A stretch of 14,292 nucleotides of DNA from an uncultured Collinsella sp. (GTDB lineage Bacteria; Actinomycetota; Coriobacteriia; Coriobacteriales; Coriobacteriaceae). The stretch is from NCBI GenBank assembly GCA_959596495.1, contig CAUFXK010000052.1, positions 1 to 14,292 on the forward strand. Reading direction: 5' to 3'. The stretch's first letter is position 1; every line of letters starts with the position of its first letter. A model generated the notes under the pieces. That model was not told the origin of the DNA and searched no databases. It saw only the letters and a list, made by a program, of their open reading frames with translations. The translations under genes and the position numbers were made by a program. Positions 1 to 7,600 of the stretch are shown here, piece by piece.

Positions 1-2
1 GG

Positions 3-143
3 GCTGCGGTCGCTCGCAATCCCATTTCGATTATCGTGCCGTGCCATCGCGTGGTTGCCGCCGACGGCTCGCTTAACGGATATGCCGGCGGGCTCGATCG
101 CAAGGAGTGGCTGCTTCGGCTTGAGGGCGCGTACGAGGCGTAA
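3..143 (+). CDS. ogt: Methylated-DNA-[protein]-cysteine S-methyltransferase, 3' end only
   Basis: The window opens inside this gene; only the last 46 codons are present. The frame reads through IIVPCHRVV, the active-site motif of the Ogt/AdaB family. Its Cys (codon at 42-44) accepts the alkyl group from O6-alkylguanine in a suicide repair reaction. The tail NGYAGGLDRKEWLLRLEGA is the usual family C terminus, with the glycine-rich turn and the Lys/Trp-Leu-Leu helix. The family is cytosolic and acts alone on damaged DNA. The start and N-terminal domain lie left of the window, so Ogt, Ada-fusion and full length cannot be told apart. It is not obviously linked to the regulator downstream, which begins after a 228-base gap. 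Identification is firm; completeness is unknown. Confidence 0.93.
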   Translation, partial: AAVARNPISIIVPCHRVVAADGSLNGYAGGLDRKEWLLRLEGAYEA

Positions 144-170
144 CGCTCGAACACTTTGCATAACTAGGAC

Positions 171-204
171 GTCGCGAAAGGACGAGTCGCTGTCTTTTCG
201 CGAC
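171..204. repeat. Inverted repeat after ogt
   Basis: GTCGCGAAA at 171-179 is perfectly complementary to TTTCGCGAC at 196-204, with a 16-base loop. It starts 27 bases after the ogt stop, where a terminator would be expected. No T-run follows on the plus strand, so it is a weak or factor-assisted terminator at best. A protein-binding palindrome is the alternative. Confidence 0.45.
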
Positions 205-236
205 CGGCATGCGTCCAAGCGCTCGGCATCTGAGCC

Positions 237-305
237 TTAAGTTTGGTTAAGCTATATCCTGCGTATTTGAAAACGCGCAGGTTGAGCAGCTAAGGCTGCG
301 CTAAG
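237..305 (+). promoter_or_regulatory. Possible OmpR-type direct-repeat sites upstream of the response regulator
   Basis: Two TTAAG copies begin at 237 and 247 (10-base period). Two GCTAAG copies begin at 289 and 300 (11-base period). OmpR-family regulators bind tandem half-sites spaced by about one helical turn, and this gap lies directly upstream of such a regulator. Autoregulation is therefore plausible. No convincing -35/-10 pair could be placed. The assignment is inference only. Confidence 0.25.
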
Positions 306-371
306 ACGGCTGGCGGTGCACTATCATCGGCGGTATCGAAACCTGTATAGCCGTGCGCCAAAGGAACAACT

Positions 372-1061
372 ATGAAGCTGATGCTTGCCGAGGACGAACC
401 CGGCCTCTCCCGTGCCCTTACCGCGATTCTTCAACATAGCGACTACGAGGTCGATGCCGCCCTCGACGGTCTGACGGCGCTCGAATATCTGCTCGCCAAC
501 GACTATGACGCCGCAATCCTGGACATCATGATGCCCGGCATGGATGGCATTGAGGTGCTCAAGCGCACACGCGCCGCCGGTAAGCGACTGCCCATCATCA
601 TGCTCACGGCCAAAAGCGAGGTGTCCGATAAGGTTGAGGGCCTGGACGCCGGCGCCAATGACTATCTGACCAAGCCGTTTGCCGCCAAGGAGCTGCTCGC
701 GCGCATTCGCGCCATGACGCGCGCCGCGACTGCGATCGATGCCACGACGCTCAGTGTGGGCAACGTGCGCCTCGATACGGCGGCTTGCACGCTTGTGGGT
801 CCCTTGGGCGAGGAACACCTAGCCAATCGCGAGTTTCAGCTTATGGAACTCTTTATGCGCAACGCTGGCACGCGCATGCCCACCGAGCGTCTGATGCTCG
901 AGGTTTGGGGTGAGGACGCGCCCGAAGGCGCCAACGTGGTGTGGGTCTACATCTCGTACCTGCGCAAAAAGCTGGCGGCGCTGGGTGCCAATGTGGCCAT
1001 CCGCGCGTCGCGCAACCAGGGATATTCGCTTGAGGTTGTCGAGGAAGGCGAGCAGGCGTGA
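372..1061 (+). CDS. OmpR/PhoB-family two-component response regulator
   Basis: A 229-residue cytosolic DNA-binding regulator, the normal length for the family. The receiver domain spans roughly residues 1-115: acidic pocket EDE at 7-9, phospho-acceptor Asp51 in ILDIMMPGMDG, Thr79 in MLTAKSE, and Lys101 in YLTKPF. A winged-helix effector domain follows (about 125-222), with NREFQLMELFMRNAG, the recognition region NVVWVYISYLRKKL and the terminal wing RNQGYSLE. The start is supported by AAAGGA 7 bases upstream of the ATG. The 3' end overlaps the next gene by 4 bases, so the two are translationally coupled and the kinase is surely its partner. Linkage to the ABC genes suggests it controls their expression, perhaps through direct repeats in the leader. 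The inducing signal is unknown, and so is the exact subfamily. Confidence 0.95.
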   Translation: MKLMLAEDEPGLSRALTAILQHSDYEVDAALDGLTALEYLLANDYDAAILDIMMPGMDGIEVLKRTRAAGKRLPIIMLTAKSEVSDKVEGLDAGANDYLTKPFAAKELLARIRAMTRAATAIDATTLSVGNVRLDTAACTLVGPLGEEHLANREFQLMELFMRNAGTRMPTERLMLEVWGEDAPEGANVVWVYISYLRKKLAALGANVAIRASRNQGYSLEVVEEGEQA

Positions 1062-2431
1062 GCGTGCGCACGTGGTGTAAACGCATGACGGAGCGGTTTC
1101 ACGCCGCCTCGAGTAGTACGGGGCGGGCAAATTCTGCTGACGCATTGGGCCGCCGCCTGCGTCGCAAGTTCATCCTGGTTGCCATGGGCGCCGTGACCGT
1201 GGTGCTCACGCTCATCATCGCCGGCATCAACATCGTCAATTATTCGCATGTCTGCAAGATGGCCGACGCTCGCCTGGACTATATCCTGGCGGGCAAGGAC
1301 GGTATCGATTGGGGGAACGAGCCTAAAGCCGATCCCGGCCAGGATGCGGTTGCCGGCAAGGTTGCTACTGGTAACCGGGCGGCTGTTCGCGACGGGCGTT
1401 TTGAAGGCATGACGGCGGAAGCTCCCTTTGACACGCGCTACTTTACGGTGACGATTGCCGCCGGACAGGTTGCCGATGTCAACACGGCCCGCATTGCCGC
1501 GGTGGGTGCCAAGCGCGCCGCCAGTATTGCCGCAAAGTTGCATTCCAAGGGTTGGGTCTCGGGTTTTTCTGGCAATTATCGCTATACGACTGACGTTCAA
1601 GACGGTGAGACCACCTATGTGTTCGTGGACTGCTCGCGTGAGCTTGCAAGCTTTCATTCGTTTTTGAGCGCGAGCGTGGCAATCAGTTGCATTGGCTGGT
1701 TGGCAGTGCTGGCAATTGTGGCGGGCGCCTCGGGTGCGGTGATTCGGCCGATGGTCGAGAGCTACAGCAAGCAAAAGCGCTTTATTACCGATGCAAGCCA
1801 CGAGATCAAGACGCCGCTAGCTGTGATCGACGCCGCCAACGAGGTGCAGGAAATCGAGAGCGGCGAGAGCGAATGGACGCAGAGCATTCACGAGCAGGTC
1901 GCGCGGCTGACGGCGCTGACGGAGCGTCTGGTGTTCCTGGCGCGTATGGACGAGGGTTCGGCCGGCTTTACCATGACATCGATCGATCTTTCGGAGGCCG
2001 TGGACAAGGCGGCGGCGCCGTTTGAGTCGGTGGCGGTTTCGCGCGGCAAGCGTCTGTCGACGTCGATTGCGAGTGGCGTGCGGGCCCATGCCGATGCTGC
2101 GGCGGTAGCGCAGGTGGTTGAGTTGCTGCTGGACAACGCCACACGCTACGCAAGCGAGGGCAGCGTGATTGAGCTAAGCCTGCGCGCAGACTCGCGCGGT
2201 GCGGGCAAAGGCTCGGCCGAGCTTGTCGTATCGAATGCTGTTGATGAGCTGCCCGAGGGTGACCTGGACCGGCTGTTTGACCGCTTCTACCGCGCAGATG
2301 TCTCGCGTAACTCCAAGACGGGCGGCTCGGGCGTGGGCCTATCTGTGGTGCGAGCCATCGCCGAGGCCCATGGCGGGAGTGCTTCTGTCTGCGGCCACAG
2401 CAACCAGATTACCTTCATCGTCCGCTTCTAA
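1058..2431 (+). CDS. Membrane sensor histidine kinase, partner of the upstream regulator
   Basis: A 457-residue kinase starting at GTG inside the regulator stop; an in-frame ATG at 1085 is an alternative start. TM1 lies at about 38-61 and TM2 at about 205-229, enclosing an extracytoplasmic sensor of about 140 residues with no family I recognise. Only about 15 residues separate TM2 from the H-box DASHEIKTP (His248), so there is no full HAMP domain. The dimerisation helix carries LTALTERLVFLARMDEG. The ATPase domain has the N-box LLLDNATRY (Asn360), F-box LFDRFYRAD and G2-box GGSGVGLSVVRAIAEAHGG. The G1 region reads VVSNAVDELPEGDL, lacking the usual DxGxG spacing. It should phosphorylate Asp51 of the adjacent regulator. 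The large sensor differs from BceS-type kinases, which have almost no extracellular loop, so it probably senses a ligand or envelope state itself. Confidence 0.94.
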   Translation: MSVRTWCKRMTERFHAASSSTGRANSADALGRRLRRKFILVAMGAVTVVLTLIIAGINIVNYSHVCKMADARLDYILAGKDGIDWGNEPKADPGQDAVAGKVATGNRAAVRDGRFEGMTAEAPFDTRYFTVTIAAGQVADVNTARIAAVGAKRAASIAAKLHSKGWVSGFSGNYRYTTDVQDGETTYVFVDCSRELASFHSFLSASVAISCIGWLAVLAIVAGASGAVIRPMVESYSKQKRFITDASHEIKTPLAVIDAANEVQEIESGESEWTQSIHEQVARLTALTERLVFLARMDEGSAGFTMTSIDLSEAVDKAAAPFESVAVSRGKRLSTSIASGVRAHADAAAVAQVVELLLDNATRYASEGSVIELSLRADSRGAGKGSAELVVSNAVDELPEGDLDRLFDRFYRADVSRNSKTGGSGVGLSVVRAIAEAHGGSASVCGHSNQITFIVRF

Positions 2432-2433
2432 AA

Positions 2434-2466
2434 CCTGCCAAAATAAACCTGTCCCTTTTTGGTCGG
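2434..2466 (-). repeat. 33-bp hairpin element, copy 1 (between kinase and ATPase genes)
   Basis: Read on the minus strand, this 33-base block matches the copies at 12985-13017 and 14193-14225: a left arm ending CCAAAA, the core AGGGACAGGTTTA, and a right arm TTTTGGCAGG. Here the left arm begins CCGACC instead of CCTGCC, so the outer stem is imperfect. Its GGTCGG (2461-2466) also finds a perfect partner CCGACC at 2495-2500, giving an alternative hairpin just before the ATPase gene. It lies 2 bases after the kinase stop and could affect how much message reaches the ABC genes. Confidence 0.75.
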
Positions 2467-2516
2467 TGGGAAATGGGTAATACTAAAGAGTTATCCGACC
2501 AGATTGGAATTAATCG

Positions 2517-3218
2517 ATGGCTTATATCGAATTCAAAGACGTCATCAAAGCATACGGCGAGGGCGATGCCCGCATTCACGCGCTCGACGGCGCGAGCTTT
2601 ACCGTTGAGCGCGGTGAGCTCGCCATTATCCTAGGCGCCTCGGGTGCCGGCAAGACCACGGCGCTCAACATCCTGGGCGGCATGGATACGGTAACCTCCG
2701 GCACCGTGACGGTGGACGGGCGTGACGTGAGCGCTGCCAACGAGGCACAGCTTGTGGAATACCGCCGCGCCGACGTGGGCTTTGTCTTCCAGTTCTACAA
2801 TCTGGTCCCCAACCTGACGGCGCTCGAAAACGTCGAGCTCGCAGCTCAGATCTGCCCCGATTCGCTCGATGCCGAACAGACGCTTCGCCAGGTTGGCCTG
2901 GGCGAGCGCCTCGCCAACTTTCCGGCGCAGCTTTCGGGCGGCGAGCAGCAGCGCGTGTCCATCGCCCGCGCACTGGCCAAGAATCCCAAGCTGCTTTTGT
3001 GCGACGAGCCCACGGGTGCACTCGACTACAAAACTGGCAAGCAGATCTTGCAGCTACTGCAGGATACCTGTCGCAAGCAGGGCATCACGGTCATTATCAT
3101 CACCCATAACTCCGCGCTGGCGCCCATGGCCGATCGCTTGATTCGCTTTAAGAACGGTCGCGTGGAGAGCGAGACGGTTCAGCAAAATCCCGTGTCTATC
3201 GAGACGATCGAGTGGTAG
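2517..3218 (+). CDS. ABC transporter ATP-binding subunit (MacB/LolD/SalX type)
   Basis: A 233-residue nucleotide-binding subunit, the standard length for a lone ATPase of this class. Visible motifs are Walker A GASGAGKTT (40-48), Q-loop Gln92 in FVFQFYNLVPNLTALENVEL, signature LSGGEQQRVSIARAL (139-153), Walker B LLLCDEP with catalytic Glu164, D-loop GALD, and switch His197 in IIITHN. The FQFYNLVPNLTALENV stretch is typical of the MacB/LolD/FtsE branch, whose members work with FtsX-fold permeases. It would power the permease encoded immediately downstream from the cytoplasmic face of the membrane. The ATG has a modest GGAAT 8 bases upstream. The 85-base gap after the kinase carries a hairpin element. 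The 3' end abuts or overlaps the permease start, indicating coupled synthesis. Substrate is unknown; peptide export or resistance, or lipoprotein or envelope remodelling, is the likely range. Confidence 0.95.
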   Translation: MAYIEFKDVIKAYGEGDARIHALDGASFTVERGELAIILGASGAGKTTALNILGGMDTVTSGTVTVDGRDVSAANEAQLVEYRRADVGFVFQFYNLVPNLTALENVELAAQICPDSLDAEQTLRQVGLGERLANFPAQLSGGEQQRVSIARALAKNPKLLLCDEPTGALDYKTGKQILQLLQDTCRKQGITVIIITHNSALAPMADRLIRFKNGRVESETVQQNPVSIETIEW

Positions 3219-3223
3219 CGCCC

Positions 3224-5989
3224 ATGGACCAAGATCGCCAAAACAGCCAAAACCACGATACGGAACACGCGGGTCGCGACCGGGAGTTCGCGACCTACCG
3301 CACCGCTCAAAGCTCAAACGATATGGTGCCGACGGTATTTCGCCGTGGCATCTACCGCACGATTCGGGGCAGTCTTAAGCGCTTCCTATCTATCGTGGTC
3401 ATCACCGCGCTCGGCGTGAGCGTGATGTGCGGCCTTAAGGCGGGTTGCGAGGACCTGTGCGATTCGGTCGACGCCTATTTTGACCAGCAGAATGTCTATG
3501 ACATTAACGTGCAGTCGACCTATGGTCTTACGCGTGACGATCTTGCGGCTATCCAAGAGGTCGACGGCGTCGAGACGGCCGAGGGCATCTACACCGAGAC
3601 CGCCTACACCGCCGTGGGCACAACGCGCGAGCGCGTGGTCGTGCAGAGCCTTTCCAAAGAGAACATCGATCAGCCGGTGCTCGTGAACGGCGATTTGCCC
3701 GAGAGCGCCGATGAGGTCGCGGTGACTTCGAAGTTCCTGAAGGCTTCGGGCAAAAAGCTCGGCGATACGGTGAGCTTTGCCGCCAATGACGCGAGCTCGT
3801 CGAACCAAAGCGCCAAGGATCAGTTTGCCGCAGGCGATTACACCATTACGGCCGAGGTCCTCGATCCCACTGATGTGAGCTCCGACTCGACAGTCAACGC
3901 CTTTCGCGCTGCTTCGGCGGCGGACTATAAGTTCTATGTGAGCGAGGATGCCGCGACATCTTCTTCCTACTCCGCGGTCCACGTGATCGTCGAGGGAGCC
4001 AAGAGCCTCAACTCCTATTCGGATGCCTACACGACAAAGATCAACGAGGTCAAAGGCAATATCGAGAAGATCCGCGAGGAGCGCGAGAAGGCGCGCGCTC
4101 AGGAGCTGACGGTCGACACGCCGGCAAGCTTGGATGCGGCCGAGCGTCAGACCGCCATGCTCTTTGGGATCGAGCAGGATAACATCAACCGTATGGCCGA
4201 GGGCAGCGAGGAGCGCGTCCAGGCTCAGACCGAGTTGGACCAGCGCCGCGCCGCCGCCGACCAGCATTTTGCCGATGCCCGCGCCGAGCTTTCCGATCTG
4301 GGCGAATGCACCTGGTACATTCAGGACCGCGGTAACATCGCAAGCTACTCGAGCGTCGAGAGCGACAGTTCTTCGATCGAGGCCATCGCCACGGTTTTCC
4401 CATTTATCTTCTTTGTCGTTGCTGTGCTCATCAGTCTTACCACCGCCACGCGCATGGTCGAGGAGGAGCGCACGCTCATCGGCCTGTACAAGGCACTCGG
4501 CTATTCGAGCGGGCGTATTCTGTCCAAATACGTGGACTATGCGCTGTGGGCATGTCTGATCGGCGGCGTGCTCGGCAACATCATCGGCTTTGTGGGCCTG
4601 CCACTGTTCTTGTTTACGGTGTTCGACGACATGTACTCGCTGCCCCAGATGCTGCTTTCGTACGATATCGTGTCTTCACTCGTGTCGGTGGCGCTGTTTG
4701 CCGTGGGCGTGGTGGGCGCTACGATTATCGCCTGCCGCCACGAGATGGCCGAGACCCCAGCCTCGCTCATGCGTCCCAAGGCCCCGCGCGCCGGCTCTCG
4801 CATCTTGCTTGAGCGCATCGGCTTTATCTGGCGCCGCATGGGCTTTTTGAACAAGGTGGCAGCACGTAACCTGTTCCGCTACAAAAAGCGCGCTTTTATG
4901 ACCATCTTCGGTATCGCCGGCTGCACGGCGCTCGTGATCTGCGGTATGGGCATTCGCGACACGTCGGTGGCGCTTTCGCCCAAACAGTACGGGCATATCA
5001 CGCGCTACGACCTGCTGGCGGTCGCCAATCCCGACGATTTTTCGCAGACGTGCGCGGCATTGGATGAGCGCAGCGCGGCCAATGATTTCAACGTGACCGT
5101 GACCTCGACCCTGCCGATTATGACCGACAACGTCACCTTTACGTTTGGCGGCAAGAGCGAGACCGTGCAGCTGATCGTGGTGCCCGATAACCGCACGAGT
5201 GACTTGGGCGATTACGTGCGTCTGGAGGATGAGTCAAAAGAACCGCTGTCTTTGCGTGACGGAGACGTGTATCTGAGCAAAAGTTCACAGCTGGTGCTGG
5301 GGATTCAGCCGGGCGATACGGCTCACGTCCAGGATTCGTCGCTCAATGTTGCCAAGGTCAAAGTCAGCGACATTTCGCTTAACTATCTGGGCAACACGCT
5401 TTACATGACGCAGGGCACCTATGAGCGCGCGTTCGGTCGAAGCGCACGTCTTAACGGCGTCTTTGTGCTGCTTAAGGGTTCGTCGGCCGACCAGATTGCG
5501 TTTAGCAAGAATCTTAAGAGTGACGGTTGGCTTACGATTTCGAGTACGGCCGAGCATTGGGAAAACTATGAGGCGAACTTTACGATCATCAATTCGGTTG
5601 TGGTGCTCGTGACCTTCATGGCAGCGTGCCTGTCGTTTGTGGTGGTGTTTACGCTGTCCAACACGAATATCTCCGAGCGCGAGCGCGAGCTGGCGACCAT
5701 CAAGGTACTGGGCTTCCGCCGCGGTGAGGTGCACCATTACGTCAACAAGGAGACGTTGATCCTCACGGCGATTGGCGCTGCGCTGGGCGTGCCGCTGGGC
5801 GGCTTGCTGGCCGAGAGTTTTACGTACATTTTGCAGATGCCGTCGCTGTACTTTGATGTCGAGGTCGAGCCGCTAAGCTACGTGCTCGCCGTGGTGCTTT
5901 CCTTTGGCTTTACGTTTATCGTCAACCTCGCCACCAATCGTACCCTCAACAAGATCGACATGGTCGGCGCCCTCAAGAGTGCCGAGTAG
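3224..5989 (+). CDS. Duplicated FtsX-type ABC transporter permease
   Basis: Starting at ATG 3224 it is 921 residues; GTG 3212, overlapping the ATPase gene by 7 bases, would add four. Numbering is from the ATG. TM1 is at about 54-73. A large extracytoplasmic region of about 315 residues follows, including a charged, probable coiled-coil segment around 271-360. The first FtsX core starts with TVFPFIFFVVAVLISL (about 390) and carries the RMVEEERTLIGLYKALGYS loop and further TMs to about 506. TM5 is at about 557-577 after RNLFRYKKRAFMTI. A second extracytoplasmic domain and second FtsX core follow (TMs near 788-812, 846-866, 884-904) with the matching SERERELATIKVLGF loop. The duplicated core on one chain suggests a single permease with two half-sites pairing with an ATPase dimer, as in MacB-like mechanotransmission systems. 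It is not BceB-like, which has one core in about 650 residues. Substrate is unknown. Confidence 0.92.
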   Translation: MDQDRQNSQNHDTEHAGRDREFATYRTAQSSNDMVPTVFRRGIYRTIRGSLKRFLSIVVITALGVSVMCGLKAGCEDLCDSVDAYFDQQNVYDINVQSTYGLTRDDLAAIQEVDGVETAEGIYTETAYTAVGTTRERVVVQSLSKENIDQPVLVNGDLPESADEVAVTSKFLKASGKKLGDTVSFAANDASSSNQSAKDQFAAGDYTITAEVLDPTDVSSDSTVNAFRAASAADYKFYVSEDAATSSSYSAVHVIVEGAKSLNSYSDAYTTKINEVKGNIEKIREEREKARAQELTVDTPASLDAAERQTAMLFGIEQDNINRMAEGSEERVQAQTELDQRRAAADQHFADARAELSDLGECTWYIQDRGNIASYSSVESDSSSIEAIATVFPFIFFVVAVLISLTTATRMVEEERTLIGLYKALGYSSGRILSKYVDYALWACLIGGVLGNIIGFVGLPLFLFTVFDDMYSLPQMLLSYDIVSSLVSVALFAVGVVGATIIACRHEMAETPASLMRPKAPRAGSRILLERIGFIWRRMGFLNKVAARNLFRYKKRAFMTIFGIAGCTALVICGMGIRDTSVALSPKQYGHITRYDLLAVANPDDFSQTCAALDERSAANDFNVTVTSTLPIMTDNVTFTFGGKSETVQLIVVPDNRTSDLGDYVRLEDESKEPLSLRDGDVYLSKSSQLVLGIQPGDTAHVQDSSLNVAKVKVSDISLNYLGNTLYMTQGTYERAFGRSARLNGVFVLLKGSSADQIAFSKNLKSDGWLTISSTAEHWENYEANFTIINSVVVLVTFMAACLSFVVVFTLSNTNISERERELATIKVLGFRRGEVHHYVNKETLILTAIGAALGVPLGGLLAESFTYILQMPSLYFDVEVEPLSYVLAVVLSFGFTFIVNLATNRTLNKIDMVGALKSAE

Positions 5990-6026
5990 CCTGTTCTGGG
6001 ATTCAAGTTCTAGCGAGCCGTTGACG

Positions 6027-6348
6027 CGTCCACAACCGCCTTTTTGTATAAACCGCCCCGCCAAATGCATACTTTGACGGGGCGGTTGCTTTTTGCCCAC
6101 TGGTGCCCCAGGGGGCGGCGTGCAAATTCCGGAGTATTCAGCATCCCGGAGTCCGCGGGCGCGGGGGCGGGAGTGCAAAACTGCGCTGAAAGCCCCGATT
6201 CTGAGCCCCAACGCCTCTAGAGCCGCTCGTTTTTTACAGGATGCGGCCCATGGTGCCTGCCTTTCGCCCAAAATCCAGTATGCAGGCACCCTCGGCTGCT
6301 GAATACTCCCAAAAATGCACGCCGCATCCTACCCTAGGCACCCGTAGC
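6027..6348. repeat. About 322-bp non-coding direct repeat, copy A
   Basis: This block recurs in the same orientation at 8336-8658 with essentially the same length and many identical runs, including about 40 identical bases around 6112-6152. It begins 37 bases after the permease stop. The left part (6051-6094) is a terminator hairpin. The inner 207 bp (6117-6323) is bounded by imperfect inverted 27-base ends that match at 23 of 27 positions. Inside is a hairpin with arms GGTGCCTGC (6252-6260) and GCAGGCACC (6282-6290). A one-base indel between copies breaks every shared reading frame, so it is not coding. It could be a dispersed MITE-like element or a structured RNA. No transposase lies nearby. 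Confidence 0.85.
6051..6094 (+). terminator. Intrinsic terminator of the two-component/ABC operon
   Basis: Arms AACCGCCCCG (6051-6060) and CGGGGCGGTT (6078-6087) are perfectly complementary over 10 bp with a 17-base loop. GC and then five Ts (6090-6094) follow. It lies 61 bases beyond the permease stop and also forms the left part of repeat copy A. The equivalent hairpin in copy B is poorly paired. Confidence 0.8.
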
Positions 6349-6377
6349 TACTCTGCGGGTGCGTGGCCTGATAGTAA

Positions 6378-6442
6378 GTTGCGGTGGAATAGTTCCTGTT
6401 TGGCATAGCAGAGCCATGAAACAGGAACTATTCCACCGCAAC
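6378..6442. repeat. Long perfect hairpin with GTTGCGGTG tips, copy 1
   Basis: Bases 6378-6401 and 6419-6442 are perfectly complementary over 24 bp with a 17-base loop, which itself contains GGC/GCC. The stem tip GTTGCGGTGGAATA is shared, with one change, with the hairpin at 7601-7664; the deeper stem sequence differs. There is no T-run. It starts 30 bases after repeat copy A and 251 bases upstream of the XRE gene start. It looks like a REP-type palindromic unit. Confidence 0.85.
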
Positions 6443-6474
6443 ATATTGAGAGGGCTCTTGGCTGTTATGCGTAC

Positions 6475-6486
6475 TGACATTTGTCA
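6475..6486. promoter_or_regulatory. Candidate operator palindrome upstream of the XRE gene
   Basis: TGACATTTGTCA is a 12-base palindrome (TGACA, 2-base centre, TGTCA) lying 143 bases before the XRE start. A second small palindrome, AGAGGGCTCT, lies at 6449-6458. XRE-family regulators usually bind short dyads near their own promoter, so autoregulation is possible. No clear -35/-10 pair was found in 6443-6628. That stretch also contains one unpaired GTTGCGGT at 6522-6529 and otherwise nothing recognised. Confidence 0.2.
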
Positions 6487-6628
6487 TGAAAGGGCAGGCC
6501 ATTAGGGGGTTGCTACTCGTAGTTGCGGTAGGGTTGGGGCAGATTCTAACTAGAAATGGTGGTCGCTACCGGTTATTCTCGGCATACTCGGCTCATTCGA
6601 TTACGGTCGCCACATGAAAGGAACCACT

Positions 6629-7549
6629 ATGGATCTTGCGATGGCACAGCGCCTCGTCGATCGCCGCAAAGCTGCCGGTCTTTCCCAGGAGGCTCTTGCT
6701 GCCCAGTTGGGCGTAAGCCGCCAAGCTGTCAGCAAATGGGAACGCAGCGAATCCTCGCCCGATACCGATAACCTTATTGCACTCGCCGCGCTGTATGGCG
6801 TGTCACTGGATGAACTGCTGTATGGAGAAGCGGTTTGTGATACCGATGACTCGGCAGACAGTGACTCTGGCGCAGACAATTTGGACGAGTCTGAAGGCGC
6901 CGAGTCTTCTACCGAGCACGTGGATCCTGACGGCAAGCCACTTGTCGATATTTCTCTCGCACGCGGTATCCATGTTATTGATCCCAACAAAGGCGAAGAG
7001 GTTCATGTTGGTTGGAGTGGCATCCACGTGGCTAACGAGCGCAAGGGTGAAGAGGTCCATGTGGGGCCGGGCGGATTGCATATCGATACGCTAGAGGATG
7101 ATGGACACAGTGTACATACCAATGACGACGGCACCGTCACCATCGACGGCGAGACGTTTTCCAGCTGGAAAGAGGCACACGACAAGCTCGACCATCATGG
7201 CAAGCATTTCCACACCAAGATCGGTCGCGCATGGAACGAGTTTCCCTTTCCTGCACTTGTCGTCCTCGCCTATCTCGCGCTCGGCATCATCTGCGGCACG
7301 TGGGGTATGGGGCTCTTTCTGGTCTTTCTGATTCCCGTCTACTATGCGATGGGCGACTTCATCGACCGACGTCATCTATCTAAGCTAATCGGCAGCGTCT
7401 ATCCAACAGCCGCCATTGCCTGGTTTCTCTATATGTGGCTTTGCTTGGCGCAGCCCCATCCCGCATGGGTCATCCTCATCACGCTTCCCTTCATAGAGGC
7501 ACTCATGTGCTGGTGCCGAAAGCAATGGAAGCGCCGCAAACAAGCCTAA
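6629..7549 (+). CDS. Membrane-anchored XRE-family regulator with His-rich repeat linker
   Basis: A 306-residue protein. The ATG at 6629 is chosen over an in-frame ATG at 6614 because AAAGGA (6617-6622) sits 6 bases before it. Residues 3-67 form a Cro/C1-type helix-turn-helix (LSQEALAAQLGVSRQAVSKW, then SSPDTDNLIALAALYGVSLDELL). An acidic Asp/Ser/Glu linker follows. Next come three 18-residue repeats at 103-120, 121-138 and 139-156, containing GIHV, GIHV and GLHI at exact 18-residue spacing. Residues 97-195 contain 13 histidines. The C terminus has about four hydrophobic segments (about 207-223, 225-241, 257-275, 280-295) and a basic tail. Such HTH-plus-membrane proteins are known in Gram-positives, but I do not recognise this linker. 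It may be a one-component sensor that relays a metal, pH or membrane signal to DNA. The gene is isolated on the plus strand and flanked on both sides by GTTGCGGTG hairpins. Confidence 0.88.
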   Translation: MDLAMAQRLVDRRKAAGLSQEALAAQLGVSRQAVSKWERSESSPDTDNLIALAALYGVSLDELLYGEAVCDTDDSADSDSGADNLDESEGAESSTEHVDPDGKPLVDISLARGIHVIDPNKGEEVHVGWSGIHVANERKGEEVHVGPGGLHIDTLEDDGHSVHTNDDGTVTIDGETFSSWKEAHDKLDHHGKHFHTKIGRAWNEFPFPALVVLAYLALGIICGTWGMGLFLVFLIPVYYAMGDFIDRRHLSKLIGSVYPTAAIAWFLYMWLCLAQPHPAWVILITLPFIEALMCWCRKQWKRRKQA

Positions 7550-7600
7550 GCCGTTCCAACCCGTCAACAATGCTTGGCCAACGCCGCTCGCCCCTTCCAA

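Noticed and set aside
171..204. Strong intrinsic terminator for ogt
   Set aside because: The stem is good but lacks a T-run, so it was listed only as an inverted repeat.
947..1801. 284-codon minus-strand open frame across the regulator/kinase junction
   Set aside because: It spans the end of one clear gene and the start of another on the opposite strand, with no start signal or known domain.
6093..6302. Open frame inside repeat copy A, partly similar to a frame in copy B (from VQIPEYSASRSP)
   Set aside because: A one-base indel between the copies shifts the frame midway, and the differences are not concentrated at third positions. The shared peptide reflects DNA repeat conservation, not coding.
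6027..6348. Insertion sequence
   Set aside because: The element has inverted inner ends but no transposase frame, and 322 bp is too short to be autonomous. It is kept as a repeat.
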